Assembly (NCBI RefSeq): GCF_014284195.1
Contig: NZ_JACOGC010000004.1
Coordinates: forward strand, 307,100-371,099
Length of the DNA stretch: 64,000 nucleotides
Origin: Cognatundibacterium griseum
Lineage (GTDB): Bacteria > Pseudomonadota > Gammaproteobacteria > Burkholderiales > Burkholderiaceae_D
Reading direction: 5' to 3'
Positions 34,878 through 44,083 of this stretch are shown piece after piece. The stretch's first letter is position 1, and each line of letters opens with the position of its first letter. A program made the translations under genes and the position numbers. The notes beneath the pieces were generated by a model, which made no database searches, was not told the origin of the DNA, and was given only the letters and a program-made list of their open reading frames with translations.

Positions 34878-35660
34878 TCAGCTTAACCATGCTGGCTTGC
34901 GTTTTTCGAGGAAAGAGCGCACGCCCTCACGCCCTTCAGCGGAAGCGCGGATCTGCGCAATGCCTTCCACAGTGGCGGCAATCAGTTCCGGTGTCAGCTC
35001 ACGGCTGGCAACGTCCTGCACCAACTGTTTCGCCTGACGCACGGCGTTCGGGCTGTTCGATACCAGCGCCTTGACGATCCCTGCCACAGTGTCATCCAGC
35101 GCCTCTGCCGTTGCCACTTCATGTACAAAGCCGATACGCTGCGCCTCTGCTGCGCTGAAACGCTCCGCTGTGATGAAGTAGCGCCGCGCCGCACTCTCGC
35201 CCATCGCCTTGATCACATACGGCGAAATCGTCGCCGGAATCAGGCCGAGCTTCACTTCACTGAGACAGTAATTCGCACTGTCGACACTGACCGCGATATC
35301 ACAAGCAGCCACCAGTCCCATGCCACCGGCATAGCAATCACCCTGCACTTTGGCCACGACCGGCTTGCTGCAACGGTAAATCGCCGCCAGCATCGCCGCC
35401 AGCTGCCCCGCATCGGCGAGATTTTCGGCATGCGTGTAATCCGCCATTTTTTTCATCCAGTTCAGGTCGGCACCAGCGCAGAACGCCGGGCCGTTCGCTG
35501 CCAACACAATCGCGCGCACAGCCGCGTCGGCATCGAGCTCCTGAAAAACCTGGGTGATTTCTGCAATCGTGGTTTCATTGAACGCATTGCGCACATCGGG
35601 ACGGTTTAGGGTCACGGTGGCGCTCAGACCGTGGCGTTCGACGGACAGGGTTTCAAACAT
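34878..35660 (-). CDS. liuC: 3-Methylglutaconyl-CoA hydratase (enoyl-CoA hydratase family)
   Basis: The 260-residue crotonase-fold enzyme hydrates 3-methylglutaconyl-CoA to HMG-CoA in leucine breakdown. The fold is marked by 'VTLNRPDVRNAFNETTIAEI', the oxyanion segment 'AIVLAANGPAFCAGADLNWMKKM' and 'VQGDCYAGGMGLVAACDIAV'. The C-terminal 'GREGVRSFLEKRKPAWL' is common in this group. Activity on methylglutaconyl-CoA is inferred from its position between the carboxylase gene liuB and the other liu genes. AAGGA lies seven bases before the ATG. Confidence 0.92.
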   Translation of the reverse strand: MFETLSVERHGLSATVTLNRPDVRNAFNETTIAEITQVFQELDADAAVRAIVLAANGPAFCAGADLNWMKKMADYTHAENLADAGQLAAMLAAIYRCSKPVVAKVQGDCYAGGMGLVAACDIAVSVDSANYCLSEVKLGLIPATISPYVIKAMGESAARRYFITAERFSAAEAQRIGFVHEVATAEALDDTVAGIVKALVSNSPNAVRQAKQLVQDVASRELTPELIAATVEGIAQIRASAEGREGVRSFLEKRKPAWLS

Positions 35661-35759
35661 GGCATTCCTTTTAATGCTGTTTCTGTGACCAGATTCAATC
35701 CGGAACTACGCATGATGCGGTCACGCGCCCTGTTCCGGGCTTTCAAACGGAGAGACGCT

Positions 35760-37382
35760 TTACATCCTGAAAATGCCAAATTTCGCGTCTGGAATCGGCG
35801 CATTCAATGCAGCACTTAATCCCAGAGCAAGCACCATGCGGGTATCGGCCGGATCAATCACACCGTCATCCCACAAACGAGCAGAGGCGTAATACGGGTG
35901 CCCCTGATGTTCGTATTGCTCTTTGATCGGTTGTTTGAATGCGGCTTCTTCGTCGGCGCTCCAGCTACCACCTTTGCCTTCTATGCCATCACGTTTCACG
36001 GTCGCCAGTACGCTGGCGGCCTGCTCGCCACCCATGACACTGATACGTGCATTCGGCCACATCCACATGAAGCGCGGCGAGAAAGCGCGGCCGCACATAC
36101 CGTAATTGCCAGCACCAAAACTGCCACCGATAATCACGGTAAATTTCGGCACATTCGCCGTTGCAACCGCCGTCACCATCTTCGCGCCGTTACGCGCGAT
36201 GCCTTCATTTTCGTATTTGCGCCCGACCATAAAGCCAGTGATGTTCTGTAAAAATACCAGTGGGATTTTGCGCTGACAGCACAGTTCGATGAAGTGCGTG
36301 CCTTTCAATGCGGACTCAGAAAACAAAATGCCATTGTTCGCAATGATGCCGACCGGCATGCCGTGAATATGCGCAAAGCCACAGACCAGCGTGGTGCCGT
36401 AGCGTGCCTTGAATTCATCGAAATGACTGCCATCGACAATCCGCGCAATCACTTCGCGCACATCGAAAGGCTTGCGCGTATCGACCGGAATCACGCCATA
36501 CAATTCACTGGCTGCGAACTTCGGTTCTTCGACTTCTTTCAGCACCACGGTCTGTGGTTTTTGGCGGTTCAGATTCGAGACGATGGTACGTGCCAGAGAC
36601 AGCGCATGCGTATCGTTTTGTGCCAGATGATCGACCACGCCGGACAAACGCGTATGCACATCGCCACCACCGAGATCTTCGGCGCTGACGACTTCGCCCG
36701 TTGCGGCTTTCACCAATGGCGGGCCACCGAGGAAAATCGTGCCCTGGTTTTTGACAATAATCGATTCATCGCTCATCGCCGGTACATAAGCGCCACCAGC
36801 GGTACAGGAACCCATCACCACCGCGATCTGTGGAATGCCTTTGGCGGACATATTCGCCTGATTGTAGAAGATGCGGCCGAAGTGATCGCGATCTGGAAAC
36901 ACATCATCCTGATTCGGCAGATTCGCGCCGCCGCTATCGACCAGATAAATACAGGGCAGATTATTTTGCTCGGCAATTTCCTGTGCGCGCAGATGTTTTT
37001 TGACGGTCAGCGGATAGTAAGTGCCGCCCTTGACAGTCGCATCGTTACACACGATTACGCATTCCTGCCCGGCCACGCGGCCAATGCCGGTAATCACACC
37101 AGCCGACGGCGCCGCATCGTTACCATTTTTTTCCTTGTACATGTCGTAGGCCGCAAGCTGGGAAAATTCCAGAAAAGGCGTGCCGGCATCCAGCAGCATT
37201 TGCACACGATCACGCGGCAGCAATTTGCCACGTGCCAGATGTTTGCTGCGTGCTTCGTCGCCGCCACCCAGTGCGATTTTTTCTATTTTCGCTTTCAGGT
37301 CGTCCACCACCGCCTGCATGGCAGCAGCATTGGCTTTGAAATCATCAGAACGTGGGTTCAGTTTGGATTCTAGGATTGTCAT
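35760..37382 (-). CDS. liuB: Methylcrotonyl-CoA carboxylase, carboxyltransferase beta subunit
   Basis: The 540-residue carboxyltransferase transfers CO2 from biotinylated LiuD to 3-methylcrotonyl-CoA. '[23 protein letters not shown]' and '[22 protein letters not shown]' fit MCC-beta. Crotonase-like oxyanion sites lie in '[19 protein letters not shown]', '[19 protein letters not shown]', '[15 protein letters not shown]' and '[18 protein letters not shown]'. The residues '[14 protein letters not shown]' are typical for methylcrotonyl rather than propionyl substrates. The alpha subunit gene lies some 5.5 kb away, beyond liuC and the biotin operon, an unusual separation. Confidence 0.96.
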   Translation of the reverse strand: MTILESKLNPRSDDFKANAAAMQAVVDDLKAKIEKIALGGGDEARSKHLARGKLLPRDRVQMLLDAGTPFLEFSQLAAYDMYKEKNGNDAAPSAGVITGIGRVAGQECVIVCNDATVKGGTYYPLTVKKHLRAQEIAEQNNLPCIYLVDSGGANLPNQDDVFPDRDHFGRIFYNQANMSAKGIPQIAVVMGSCTAGGAYVPAMSDESIIVKNQGTIFLGGPPLVKAATGEVVSAEDLGGGDVHTRLSGVVDHLAQNDTHALSLARTIVSNLNRQKPQTVVLKEVEEPKFAASELYGVIPVDTRKPFDVREVIARIVDGSHFDEFKARYGTTLVCGFAHIHGMPVGIIANNGILFSESALKGTHFIELCCQRKIPLVFLQNITGFMVGRKYENEGIARNGAKMVTAVATANVPKFTVIIGGSFGAGNYGMCGRAFSPRFMWMWPNARISVMGGEQAASVLATVKRDGIEGKGGSWSADEEAAFKQPIKEQYEHQGHPYYASARLWDDGVIDPADTRMVLALGLSAALNAPIPDAKFGIFRM

Positions 37383-37403
37383 TATTTGGATTCCGGTGTT
37401 GAT

Positions 37404-37805
37404 TTATTTTTGAGGAAAGCTGCCATCGACATAAAACCATTTGCCGTCATATTGAACAAAACGGCTGACTTCGTGCAGGCGATGGGCCTTGCCTGCAATT
37501 TTGTAGCGGGCGACGAATTCCACAATCGCCTGATCGCCGTCCTGCTGATGTTTCCTGACTTCCAGCCCCAGCCAGTTGGTGGGTTCGTCATGGGTGATGC
37601 GCTCTGATGGACAGGTACGCTCGTCCCAGGTGGCGCGCAGATACACCTCATCGCTCAAGGTGTAGGCGCTGTAACGTGAGCGCATCAGCGCTTCTGCCGT
37701 CGGTGCGGCGGCAGTACCGCTGATATACACGCCGCAGCATTGCTCATACTTTCTTGCTGAACCACAGGGACACAGGCTCGCGCTTTTTTGATCTTGACGA
37801 CTCAT
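37404..37805 (-). CDS. YchJ-family protein with SEC-C zinc motif
   Basis: The 133-residue product has the N-terminal SEC-C motif 'LCPCGSARKYEQCCG', a C-x-C-x8-C-C zinc site found at the SecA tail and in YchJ-type proteins. 'AEALMRSRYSAYTLSDEVYLRATW' and 'WLGLEV...AIVEFVARYK' belong to the NTF2-like YchJ domain. Function is unknown. Its start overlaps the end of the rhodanese gene (ATGA), so it is translated with it, and liuB begins 21 bases after its stop. Its place within leucine catabolism is unexplained. Confidence 0.88.
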   Translation of the reverse strand: MSRQDQKSASLCPCGSARKYEQCCGVYISGTAAAPTAEALMRSRYSAYTLSDEVYLRATWDERTCPSERITHDEPTNWLGLEVRKHQQDGDQAIVEFVARYKIAGKAHRLHEVSRFVQYDGKWFYVDGSFPQK

Positions 37806-38206
37806 ACAACTTTCTTGATTTCCTTGGCGACGGTGGGTGCGCCTGCGGCTTTCCAGGCAGTAAAGCCACCTTCGATATGCGCCACATTTTCCAGTCCCAT
37901 ATCCATCAAAGTCTTGGTGGTCAGGGCGCTACGCCAGCCTGCTGCACAAAATAAAATAAATTCCTTGTTTTCACCGAATACCGGACGGAAGTAAGGCGAA
38001 TCCGGATCAACCCAGAATTCGATCATGCCGCGCGGTGCGTGAAAGGCGCCTGCGATCACGCCTTCGCGCTCGAGTTCGCGGATGTCGCGCACATCGATGA
38101 ATTGCACGTCACCTTTATCCAGCTTCGTCAACGCTTCGGCAACGCTGTAAGTCCTGATCTGTGCGTATGCTTCATCCACTAACTGCTGATAGCCTTTTTT
38201 TAACAT
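37802..38206 (-). CDS. Single-domain rhodanese-like protein
   Basis: The product is 134 residues from ATG 38206 with GAGGAG just upstream. The rhodanese fold shows 'GDVQFIDVRDIRELEREGVIAGAFHAPRGMIEFW' and an active-site loop starting with Cys in 'FILFCAAGWRSALT', followed by 'HIEGGFTAWKAAGAP'. It probably transfers or carries sulfane sulfur in the cytosol. Biotin synthase consumes sulfur, which makes the location suggestive, but no direct link can be shown. It is translationally coupled to the YchJ-like gene. Confidence 0.9.
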   Translation of the reverse strand: MLKKGYQQLVDEAYAQIRTYSVAEALTKLDKGDVQFIDVRDIRELEREGVIAGAFHAPRGMIEFWVDPDSPYFRPVFGENKEFILFCAAGWRSALTTKTLMDMGLENVAHIEGGFTAWKAAGAPTVAKEIKKVV

Positions 38207-38305
38207 GCTGCTCTCCTCATGACGCAAAAAAAATTCTGCGTTTGCTGACCGGTTATTTTTGATGATTTTGATTTCTTATCTAAACAATGCTGATTACGAT
38301 GCTGA

Positions 38306-38911
38306 TTAAAAACCACCCTGCGCCAGCCAATGTTCTACTTGCGGCAGACGGTCGTTACCCCAGAACGATTCACCATCAACAATGATCCACGGTGCACCAA
38401 AGATGCCTTTTTCTATCGCCTGCTCGCATTGCGCCTTCAAGGCTTCCTTGTAATGCGGCTCGTTGCAGGCCGCCGCTGCGGCGGCACCGTCCAGCCCCAT
38501 CGCCGCTATCTGTGACGCCAGCCAGCCGGTATCATTTAATGCAGTCGGACCAGAAAAATATGCACGTGTGACCTGACGCACGAATTCGCCGGTGCGTTGC
38601 GGAGCGGTGTCTTGCAGCCACAGGCAAACCCGGGCGGTATTCTGAGTCGCAATCGGAAACGGCTTCGGCAACACGAAAGGCACGCCGGCATAGCGTGCGG
38701 AACGCAGAAAATCATGCTTAAAATAATCTGCCATCACCGATGGCCGCATGGTCAGCGGGCTGGAGCCGGTCACTTTGAATACGGCACCCAGCAACATCGG
38801 TTTCCAGCTCACTTCGCGGCCATGTCCGGCAGCCAGTTGTTCGATAGACTGCGCGGCGATATACGCATACGGTGAGACAAAATCAAACCAGAATTCGACA
38901 GGTGCTTTCAT
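38306..38911 (-). CDS. 2-Hydroxychromene-2-carboxylate isomerase/DsbA-family (kappa GST-like) protein
   Basis: The product is 201 residues. ATG 38911 is preferred because AAGGA stands seven bases before it; the in-frame GTG next to it is less well placed. 'VEFWFDFVSPYAYIAAQSIEQLAA' and the C-terminal 'GIFGAPWIIVDGESFWGNDRLPQVEHWL' are classic for HCCA isomerases, thioredoxin-fold enzymes that use glutathione. The Ser in 'VSPYAY' replaces the DsbA cysteine. The family acts in naphthalene degradation, but isolated members like this are widespread with unknown substrates. It lies in the liu cluster between an acyl-CoA dehydrogenase and the rhodanese gene. Confidence 0.9.
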   Translation of the reverse strand: MKAPVEFWFDFVSPYAYIAAQSIEQLAAGHGREVSWKPMLLGAVFKVTGSSPLTMRPSVMADYFKHDFLRSARYAGVPFVLPKPFPIATQNTARVCLWLQDTAPQRTGEFVRQVTRAYFSGPTALNDTGWLASQIAAMGLDGAAAAAACNEPHYKEALKAQCEQAIEKGIFGAPWIIVDGESFWGNDRLPQVEHWLAQGGF

Positions 38912-38997
38912 CACGGCGTCCTTTTTTCAGTGATATCAGTGATAAAAAATCAAAATGAAGGTCAAATGAAACTCAATGCGGCTCAGAGCAAAGCACA

Positions 38998-40128
38998 TCA
39001 GGCCAGCGCGCGGCTGATCAGAATTTTCTGTATCTCTGAGGTGCCTTCGTAAATCTGGCACACGCGCACATCGCGGTAAATCCGCTCCACCGGAAAGTCG
39101 CTGACGTAACCGTAGCCGCCGTGTATCTGTATCGCATCGGAGCAGACTTTTTCCGCCATTTCAGACGCAAACAGTTTCGCCATCGCCGCTTCTTTCAGGC
39201 AAGGCTTACCAGCATCTTTCATACTCGCTGCGTGCCAGATCAGCTGACGTGCTGCTTCGATCTGGGTTGCCATGTCAGCCAGTTTGAATTGCACCGCCTG
39301 ATGTTCGTAAATCAATTTGCCGAAGCTGCTGCGGTCTTTGGCATAGGCCAGCGCGGCTTCAAATGCGGCGCGCGCCATACCTACCGATTGCGAGGCGATA
39401 CCGATACGACCACCTTCAAGTCCGGACAAGGCAATCTTGTAGCCCATGCCTTCTTCACCGATCAGGTTTTCAGCAGGGATGCGGCAATTCTCAAACAGGA
39501 TTTGTGCGGTATCGGAAGAATGCTGACCCATTTTATTTTCGAGCCCGGCGACGATGTAACCCGGCGTTTTGGTCGGCACCCAGAATGCGCTGATACCTTT
39601 TTTGCCTGCTGCTTTATCCGTCACCGCCATAACAATCGCGACGTCTGCATGTTTGCCACTGGTGATGAATTGCTTGACACCGTTCAGCACATAGTCATTG
39701 CCTTCACGGCGGGCTGTCGTTTTCAGATCAGACGCATCGCTGCCCGCATGCGGCTCAGTCAGGCAAAACGCACCGAGCATCTCGCCTTGTGCGAGCGGGC
39801 GCAACCATTGCTGTTTCTGCGCATCATTCGCATACATCATCGCAATGCTGCAGACCGGGCAGTTATTCACCGAAACAATCGTCGAGGTGCCACCATCGCC
39901 GGCGGCGATTTCTTCCAGCACCAGCGCCAGCGACAGGTAATCCATACCGGCGCCGCCGAGTTCTTCCGGCACCGCAACGCCATACGCGCCCATCTGCGCC
40001 AGTTCTTTTAATTCTGCTGCCGGAAAATGGTGTTCCTTGTCCCAGCGCGCCGCATTCGGCACCAGTTTTTCCTGTGCAAATGCGCGTATCGCATCGCGGA
40101 TCATTTCGTGTTCTGCTGTGAGTAACAT
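38998..40128 (-). CDS. Acyl-CoA dehydrogenase (short/branched-chain type)
   Basis: The product is 376 residues from ATG 40128; an upstream extension of 55 residues has no family similarity and overlaps nothing useful. FAD and substrate markers are 'FCLTEPHAGSDASDLKTTA', 'FITSGKHADVAIVMAVTD', 'YAKDRSSFGKLIYEHQAVQFKLADM' and 'YGYVSDFPVERIYRDVRVCQIYEGTSEIQK'. The Glu in 'YEGTSEI' is the usual catalytic base of short- and medium-chain enzymes, so this is distinct from LiuA. It probably oxidises another short or branched acyl-CoA from amino-acid or fatty-acid breakdown. Confidence 0.92.
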   Translation of the reverse strand: MLLTAEHEMIRDAIRAFAQEKLVPNAARWDKEHHFPAAELKELAQMGAYGVAVPEELGGAGMDYLSLALVLEEIAAGDGGTSTIVSVNNCPVCSIAMMYANDAQKQQWLRPLAQGEMLGAFCLTEPHAGSDASDLKTTARREGNDYVLNGVKQFITSGKHADVAIVMAVTDKAAGKKGISAFWVPTKTPGYIVAGLENKMGQHSSDTAQILFENCRIPAENLIGEEGMGYKIALSGLEGGRIGIASQSVGMARAAFEAALAYAKDRSSFGKLIYEHQAVQFKLADMATQIEAARQLIWHAASMKDAGKPCLKEAAMAKLFASEMAEKVCSDAIQIHGGYGYVSDFPVERIYRDVRVCQIYEGTSEIQKILISRALA

Positions 40129-40171
40129 ACCTGGTCTCGTCTTGATGTTGTTTTGTCTGTTTGTTGTCTGG

Positions 40172-40840
40172 TTACCAGCTGATGCTGGCACCGTTGTAAT
40201 TGAAAAACTGGCCGTTGTCGTCAGCGCGCAGACCGGCCAGTGTTTTGCGTATGCCGTGTGCACTGTCTTCCACCGGAAGTTCAGCACCGACACCGCCCAT
40301 TTCTGTTTTGACCCAACCCGGATGCAGCGCCACGCAGATCGCCTGTTGCGTCTGCAAAGACACGTCCTTGAGTACAGAATTCAACGCGGCTTTGCTGGCA
40401 CGATAGAGCCAACCATGACTGCCGCTGCGCTCGCTGATGGAGCCCATCATTGACGAAATCACAGCAAGACGCCCATGGGCGTTTTCGACCAGTGGCAGCA
40501 GCACCGGCAATATCCGCATCGCTGCCAGCACATTGGTATGCATCACCTCATCAAACTGCGTATCATGCGGCGTCTGCAATCCTGTGGTGCGCGGGCCGTA
40601 TACACCGGCATTCAGAATAGCGACATCTATTTTTTCATCGTCCAGCCGCCAGCCAAGGCCACCGCAGTCATTGATGTTCGTCACATCCAAAGGGATGACC
40701 TCACAACCGTGCTCCTGCAAAGTTGTCAGATCAACCGCCTTACGCGCCGTGGCAATCACGCGCCAGCCAGCCGCTTTATATTGCAAAGCCAGTTCGTGAC
40801 CGATGCCGCGTGACGCGCCGATGATAAGTGCTGTGGACAT
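40172..40840 (-). CDS. SDR-family oxidoreductase
   Basis: The product is 222 residues from ATG 40840 with AAGGAAG just before it. The Rossmann motif is 'ALIIGASRGIGHELALQY'; 'VAILNAGVYG' is the NAG motif. The catalytic Ser is in 'LAVISSMMGSI' and the Y-x3-K in 'WLYRASKAAL', so an active NAD(P)-dependent reductase is expected. 'VALHPGWVKTEMGG' is typical of the C-factor-like branch. The substrate is unknown. It lies between the acyl-CoA dehydrogenase and a repeat-rich gap before the thiolase. Confidence 0.9.
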   Translation of the reverse strand: MSTALIIGASRGIGHELALQYKAAGWRVIATARKAVDLTTLQEHGCEVIPLDVTNINDCGGLGWRLDDEKIDVAILNAGVYGPRTTGLQTPHDTQFDEVMHTNVLAAMRILPVLLPLVENAHGRLAVISSMMGSISERSGSHGWLYRASKAALNSVLKDVSLQTQQAICVALHPGWVKTEMGGVGAELPVEDSAHGIRKTLAGLRADDNGQFFNYNGASISW

Positions 40841-40870
40841 CTTGCTTCCTTTTCGTGTTTCCAACCGCAT

Positions 40871-40937
40871 GTCGACGATGTAGCTGCAATCTCATTGTCG
40901 ACACGCTTACCGCGATTAACGGTGCGCGGGGCGCACC
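40871..40937. repeat. REP-like double hairpin in the SDR-thiolase gap
   Basis: GTCGACGATG (40871-40880) pairs with CATTGTCGAC (40893-40902) with one mismatch. GGTGCGC (40921-40927) pairs with GCGCACC (40931-40937) around GGG. The 235-base gap (40841-41075) has no gene with visible support. Paired short GC-rich hairpins of this kind are typical of extragenic palindromic repeats scattered in proteobacterial genomes; whether other copies exist cannot be seen here. Confidence 0.55.
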
Positions 40938-41075
40938 CTACGTCGGCATATCAAGTGCGCAAGTTCATTCAATATCCGGGATGCAGAGCAAGGCACAAAG
41001 CACAGCAATACGTCGGTATTGCGAGCATTTACAACGCCGCTATGCGCCCGGAAATTGGATGAACGCAGCGCACAC

Positions 41076-42272
41076 TTAGAACAACTCGATGGCCATCGCT
41101 GTGCCTTCACCTCCACCAATACACAGGGATGCGACACCGCGTTTTTTACCCTGTTTTTTCAACGCGCCAATCAGCGTGATGATGATACGTGCGCCAGATG
41201 CGCCGATAGGATGACCCAGTGCGCAGGCGCCGCCGTGTACGTTGACCTTGTCGTGCGCAATGCCAAGGTCTTTCATCGCAGCCATCGGTACGGCAGCAAA
41301 GGCTTCATTGATTTCAAACAGGTCCACCGTGTCGGTAGTCCAGCCGGTTTTTTTGTACAGCTTTTCAATCGCGCCGATCGGCGCGGTCGTGAACCAACCT
41401 GGTTCCTGTGCATGCGATGCGTGAGCGACGATTTTTGCGATCGGTGTCAGGCCGAGTTCTTTGGCTTTGGACTCGCGCATCAGCACCAGCGCTGCAGCGC
41501 CATCGTTGATGGAAGAAGAAGATGCGGCAGTGATCGTGCCGTCTTTTTTGAAGGCTGGTTTTAACGCCGGGATTTTGTCGAGTTTGGCTTTCAGCGGGCC
41601 TTCGTCTTTATCGATGACGACGTCACCACCGCGACCGGAAACGGTAACCGGTGCGATTTCCCACGCAAACGAGCCGTCTGCTGTCGCTGCTTGCGCACGC
41701 TTGACGGAAGCGATGGCGAACGCATCCTGATCTTCGCGGCTGAACTGGTATTTGGCAGAACAATCTTCGGCAAAAGTGCCCATGGAACGGCCTCCGCCTT
41801 TTTCATCGCGGCTATAGGCATCTTCCAGACCATCAAGCATCATGTGATCGTAAATCATGCCGTGACCGATGCGATAGCCGCCGCGGGCTTTTGGAATAAT
41901 ATAAGGCGCATTGGTCATCGATTCCATGCCGCCGGTGACCATCACTTCGTTGCTGCCAGCACTGATGGCATCGAATGCCATCATGGTCGCTTTCATCGCG
42001 GAGCCGCACATTTTGGACAAGGTGACCGCGCCGGTGGACATCGGCAAACCTGCCGCCAGCAAGGCCTGGCGCGCTGGCGCCTGACCCTGGCCTGCCATCA
42101 GGCAGTTACCGAACAGGACTTCTTCAACCAGCTCAGGCGCGACACCGGCGCGCTCAACTGCGGCCTTAATCGCCACTGCGCCAAGCTGGCTGGCGCTCAG
42201 GGAAGCGAAATCGCTCTGAAATGCGCCCATAGGCGTACGGGCTGCGCCAACGATTACGATAGGATCTGTCAT
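41076..42272 (-). CDS. Acetyl-CoA C-acetyltransferase (thiolase II)
   Basis: The 398-residue biosynthetic-type thiolase interconverts acetoacetyl-CoA and two acetyl-CoA. The nucleophilic Cys lies in 'VTLSKMCGSAMKATM', the His in 'GGACALGHPIGASGARI' and the second Cys in 'GVASLCIGGGEGTAMAIE'. GGAG lies six bases before the ATG. In a leucine pathway it would handle acetoacetyl-CoA formed from acetoacetate; the CoA-transferase or synthetase that activates acetoacetate is not in the window. It could also serve polyhydroxybutyrate synthesis. aceK begins 19 bases upstream on the same strand. Confidence 0.95.
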   Translation of the reverse strand: MTDPIVIVGAARTPMGAFQSDFASLSASQLGAVAIKAAVERAGVAPELVEEVLFGNCLMAGQGQAPARQALLAAGLPMSTGAVTLSKMCGSAMKATMMAFDAISAGSNEVMVTGGMESMTNAPYIIPKARGGYRIGHGMIYDHMMLDGLEDAYSRDEKGGGRSMGTFAEDCSAKYQFSREDQDAFAIASVKRAQAATADGSFAWEIAPVTVSGRGGDVVIDKDEGPLKAKLDKIPALKPAFKKDGTITAASSSSINDGAAALVLMRESKAKELGLTPIAKIVAHASHAQEPGWFTTAPIGAIEKLYKKTGWTTDTVDLFEINEAFAAVPMAAMKDLGIAHDKVNVHGGACALGHPIGASGARIIITLIGALKKQGKKRGVASLCIGGGEGTAMAIELF

Positions 42273-42291
42273 GGGATTCTCCGGTTAAAAA

Positions 42292-44070
42292 TTATGTTGA
42301 GGATGGGTTGTAACTAAACCGTATCTCTTGCGGATACGGAAAGACATCGTCGACTTTGCCAGCCGCAATCCGCTGCTTGCGGGCCTGCCAGTATTCTGCG
42401 GTCAGCAGGTCGGCGTGGTATTTCATAAAAAATTCGCGGACTTTCTGGTTTCCCAGCAGGAAAGTACCGAACTGTTCCGGGAACACATCGTTTTTTGCAA
42501 TCGGATACCAGGGTTCGGCAGCCATTTCGTCTTCTTCGTTGCGCGGTGCGGGTATCCGGCGGAAGTTGCAATCGGTGATGTATTCGATTTCATCGTAGTC
42601 GTAAAACACGACTCGTCCGTGGCGGGTGACGCCAAAATTTTTATACAGCATGTCGCCAGGAAAAATATTGGCAGCCACCAGGTCTTTAATCGCGTTGCCG
42701 TATTCGCGCACGCCGTGCTCCATCGCGGCCATGTCATCGCGCCGCTCGGCTTCGGTCAGCCAAATATTCAGCGGTGTCATGCGGCGTTCAATGTAAAGAT
42801 GCTTGATGACGACTTCGTCGTCGTTCACCTCCAGCAGCGACGGTGCAAACTGCCGGATTTCTGCCAGCAGCGCCTCGGAAAAACGGGCGCGCGGAAAGGC
42901 CACATCGGAGTATTCCAGCGTGTCCGCCATGCGCCCCACACGGTCATGGTTTTTCACCAGCAGGTATTTTTCCTTGATCAGTGCCTTGGTGGTTTCTTTG
43001 GGCGGCGGAAAGCTGTCCTTGATCAGTTTGAACACATAAGGAAACGATGGCAGCGCAAATACCAGCATCACCAGACCACGTATCCCCGGTGCGGTTTCGA
43101 TACGGTCGGACGAGTAGCGCAAATGCTGCAGGAAATCGCGGTAGAACAAATTTTTGCCATGCTTTTGCAAGCCGATCATGGTGTAGATTTCGCTGCGCGG
43201 CTTTTTCGGCAGAATGCTGCGGATGAACTGCACATACGCTGACGGCACTTCCATATCGACCTGAAAATACGCGCGGGTAAACGAAAACAGCACGGTGATC
43301 TGCATGGTGTCGAACAGTATCGTGTCAAGCATCAGCGTGCCTTTTCGCTTGTGCATGACCGGGATCACGAACGGATATTCACGGTTGCCGTTAATGCCCT
43401 TGCCAATGATATAGGCCGATTTGTTGCGGTAAAACAAATTTGCCAGCACCTGAATCTGGTGGTTAGGCTCCAGCTTTTCGCCGCCGAAATTTTCCTTCAG
43501 CCGCGCCTCGACCAGCGCCACATCGCGGTCCAGGTCTTCAAATACGGCATTCAGCCGGAAATTGGTGACAATGCGCTTGATGGTGTAATTCAGGCCGTCT
43601 GTCAGCGGGTAATACACGCGGTAGGTCGGCGGCGTGTCGTCGCGTTCGATGTATTCTGTCGATGTCGCCGGACGCACAAAAATAAAATCGTTATGGAAAT
43701 ACGTGCGGTGCAGGAGCTTGGTGCAGACCGTGTTAAAAAACGTCTCGGCCAGTTCTGGGCGCAGATGATCGGTCAGCAATCCCATGTAGTGCAGCTTGAC
43801 CTCGCGCCAGACATCATCGGTCAGGTCGTCCTCGTCATACTCGTCTTCCAGCGCCTGCACGCATTCGCGCACCCGCATATCGTAAAACTGGATACGTTCC
43901 CGTGCTGCCAGCTGCGCCGCTTTCCAGTCGCCGGTTTCAAAAAACTGCTTCGCCCGCTGACTCGACATCCGGAACAAGCGGTAATGCTTGTCGAAGCCGT
44001 CCAGGATCATCCGGGCTATGTCGAATGCGATCTGGGAAGACAGTAATTTCGGGAAATAGGTGTGGGGCAT
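42292..44070 (-). CDS. aceK: Isocitrate dehydrogenase kinase/phosphatase
   Basis: The 592-residue bifunctional enzyme phosphorylates isocitrate dehydrogenase to divert isocitrate into the glyoxylate shunt and removes the phosphate again. The regulatory N-domain carries '[20 protein letters not shown]' and '[12 protein letters not shown]'. The kinase-like C-domain is marked by '[23 protein letters not shown]', the nucleotide site '[21 protein letters not shown]' and '[17 protein letters not shown]'. It is normally found with aceBA; here it sits inside a leucine-catabolism cluster, where acetyl-CoA production makes the shunt relevant. Gaps of 19 and 13 bases to its neighbours imply co-transcription. 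Confidence 0.97.
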   Translation of the reverse strand: MPHTYFPKLLSSQIAFDIARMILDGFDKHYRLFRMSSQRAKQFFETGDWKAAQLAARERIQFYDMRVRECVQALEDEYDEDDLTDDVWREVKLHYMGLLTDHLRPELAETFFNTVCTKLLHRTYFHNDFIFVRPATSTEYIERDDTPPTYRVYYPLTDGLNYTIKRIVTNFRLNAVFEDLDRDVALVEARLKENFGGEKLEPNHQIQVLANLFYRNKSAYIIGKGINGNREYPFVIPVMHKRKGTLMLDTILFDTMQITVLFSFTRAYFQVDMEVPSAYVQFIRSILPKKPRSEIYTMIGLQKHGKNLFYRDFLQHLRYSSDRIETAPGIRGLVMLVFALPSFPYVFKLIKDSFPPPKETTKALIKEKYLLVKNHDRVGRMADTLEYSDVAFPRARFSEALLAEIRQFAPSLLEVNDDEVVIKHLYIERRMTPLNIWLTEAERRDDMAAMEHGVREYGNAIKDLVAANIFPGDMLYKNFGVTRHGRVVFYDYDEIEYITDCNFRRIPAPRNEEDEMAAEPWYPIAKNDVFPEQFGTFLLGNQKVREFFMKYHADLLTAEYWQARKQRIAAGKVDDVFPYPQEIRFSYNPSST

Positions 44071-44083
44071 GATGGTAAGCGTC

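Noticed and set aside
40129..40293. 55-residue N-terminal extension of the acyl-CoA dehydrogenase
   Set aside because: It has no similarity to the family and no ribosome site; family homology begins at MLLTAEHEMIRDAI.
40916..41137. Short frame on the minus strand across the SDR-thiolase gap
   Set aside because: It overlaps hairpins and the thiolase end, lacks a ribosome site and looks like translated repeat sequence.
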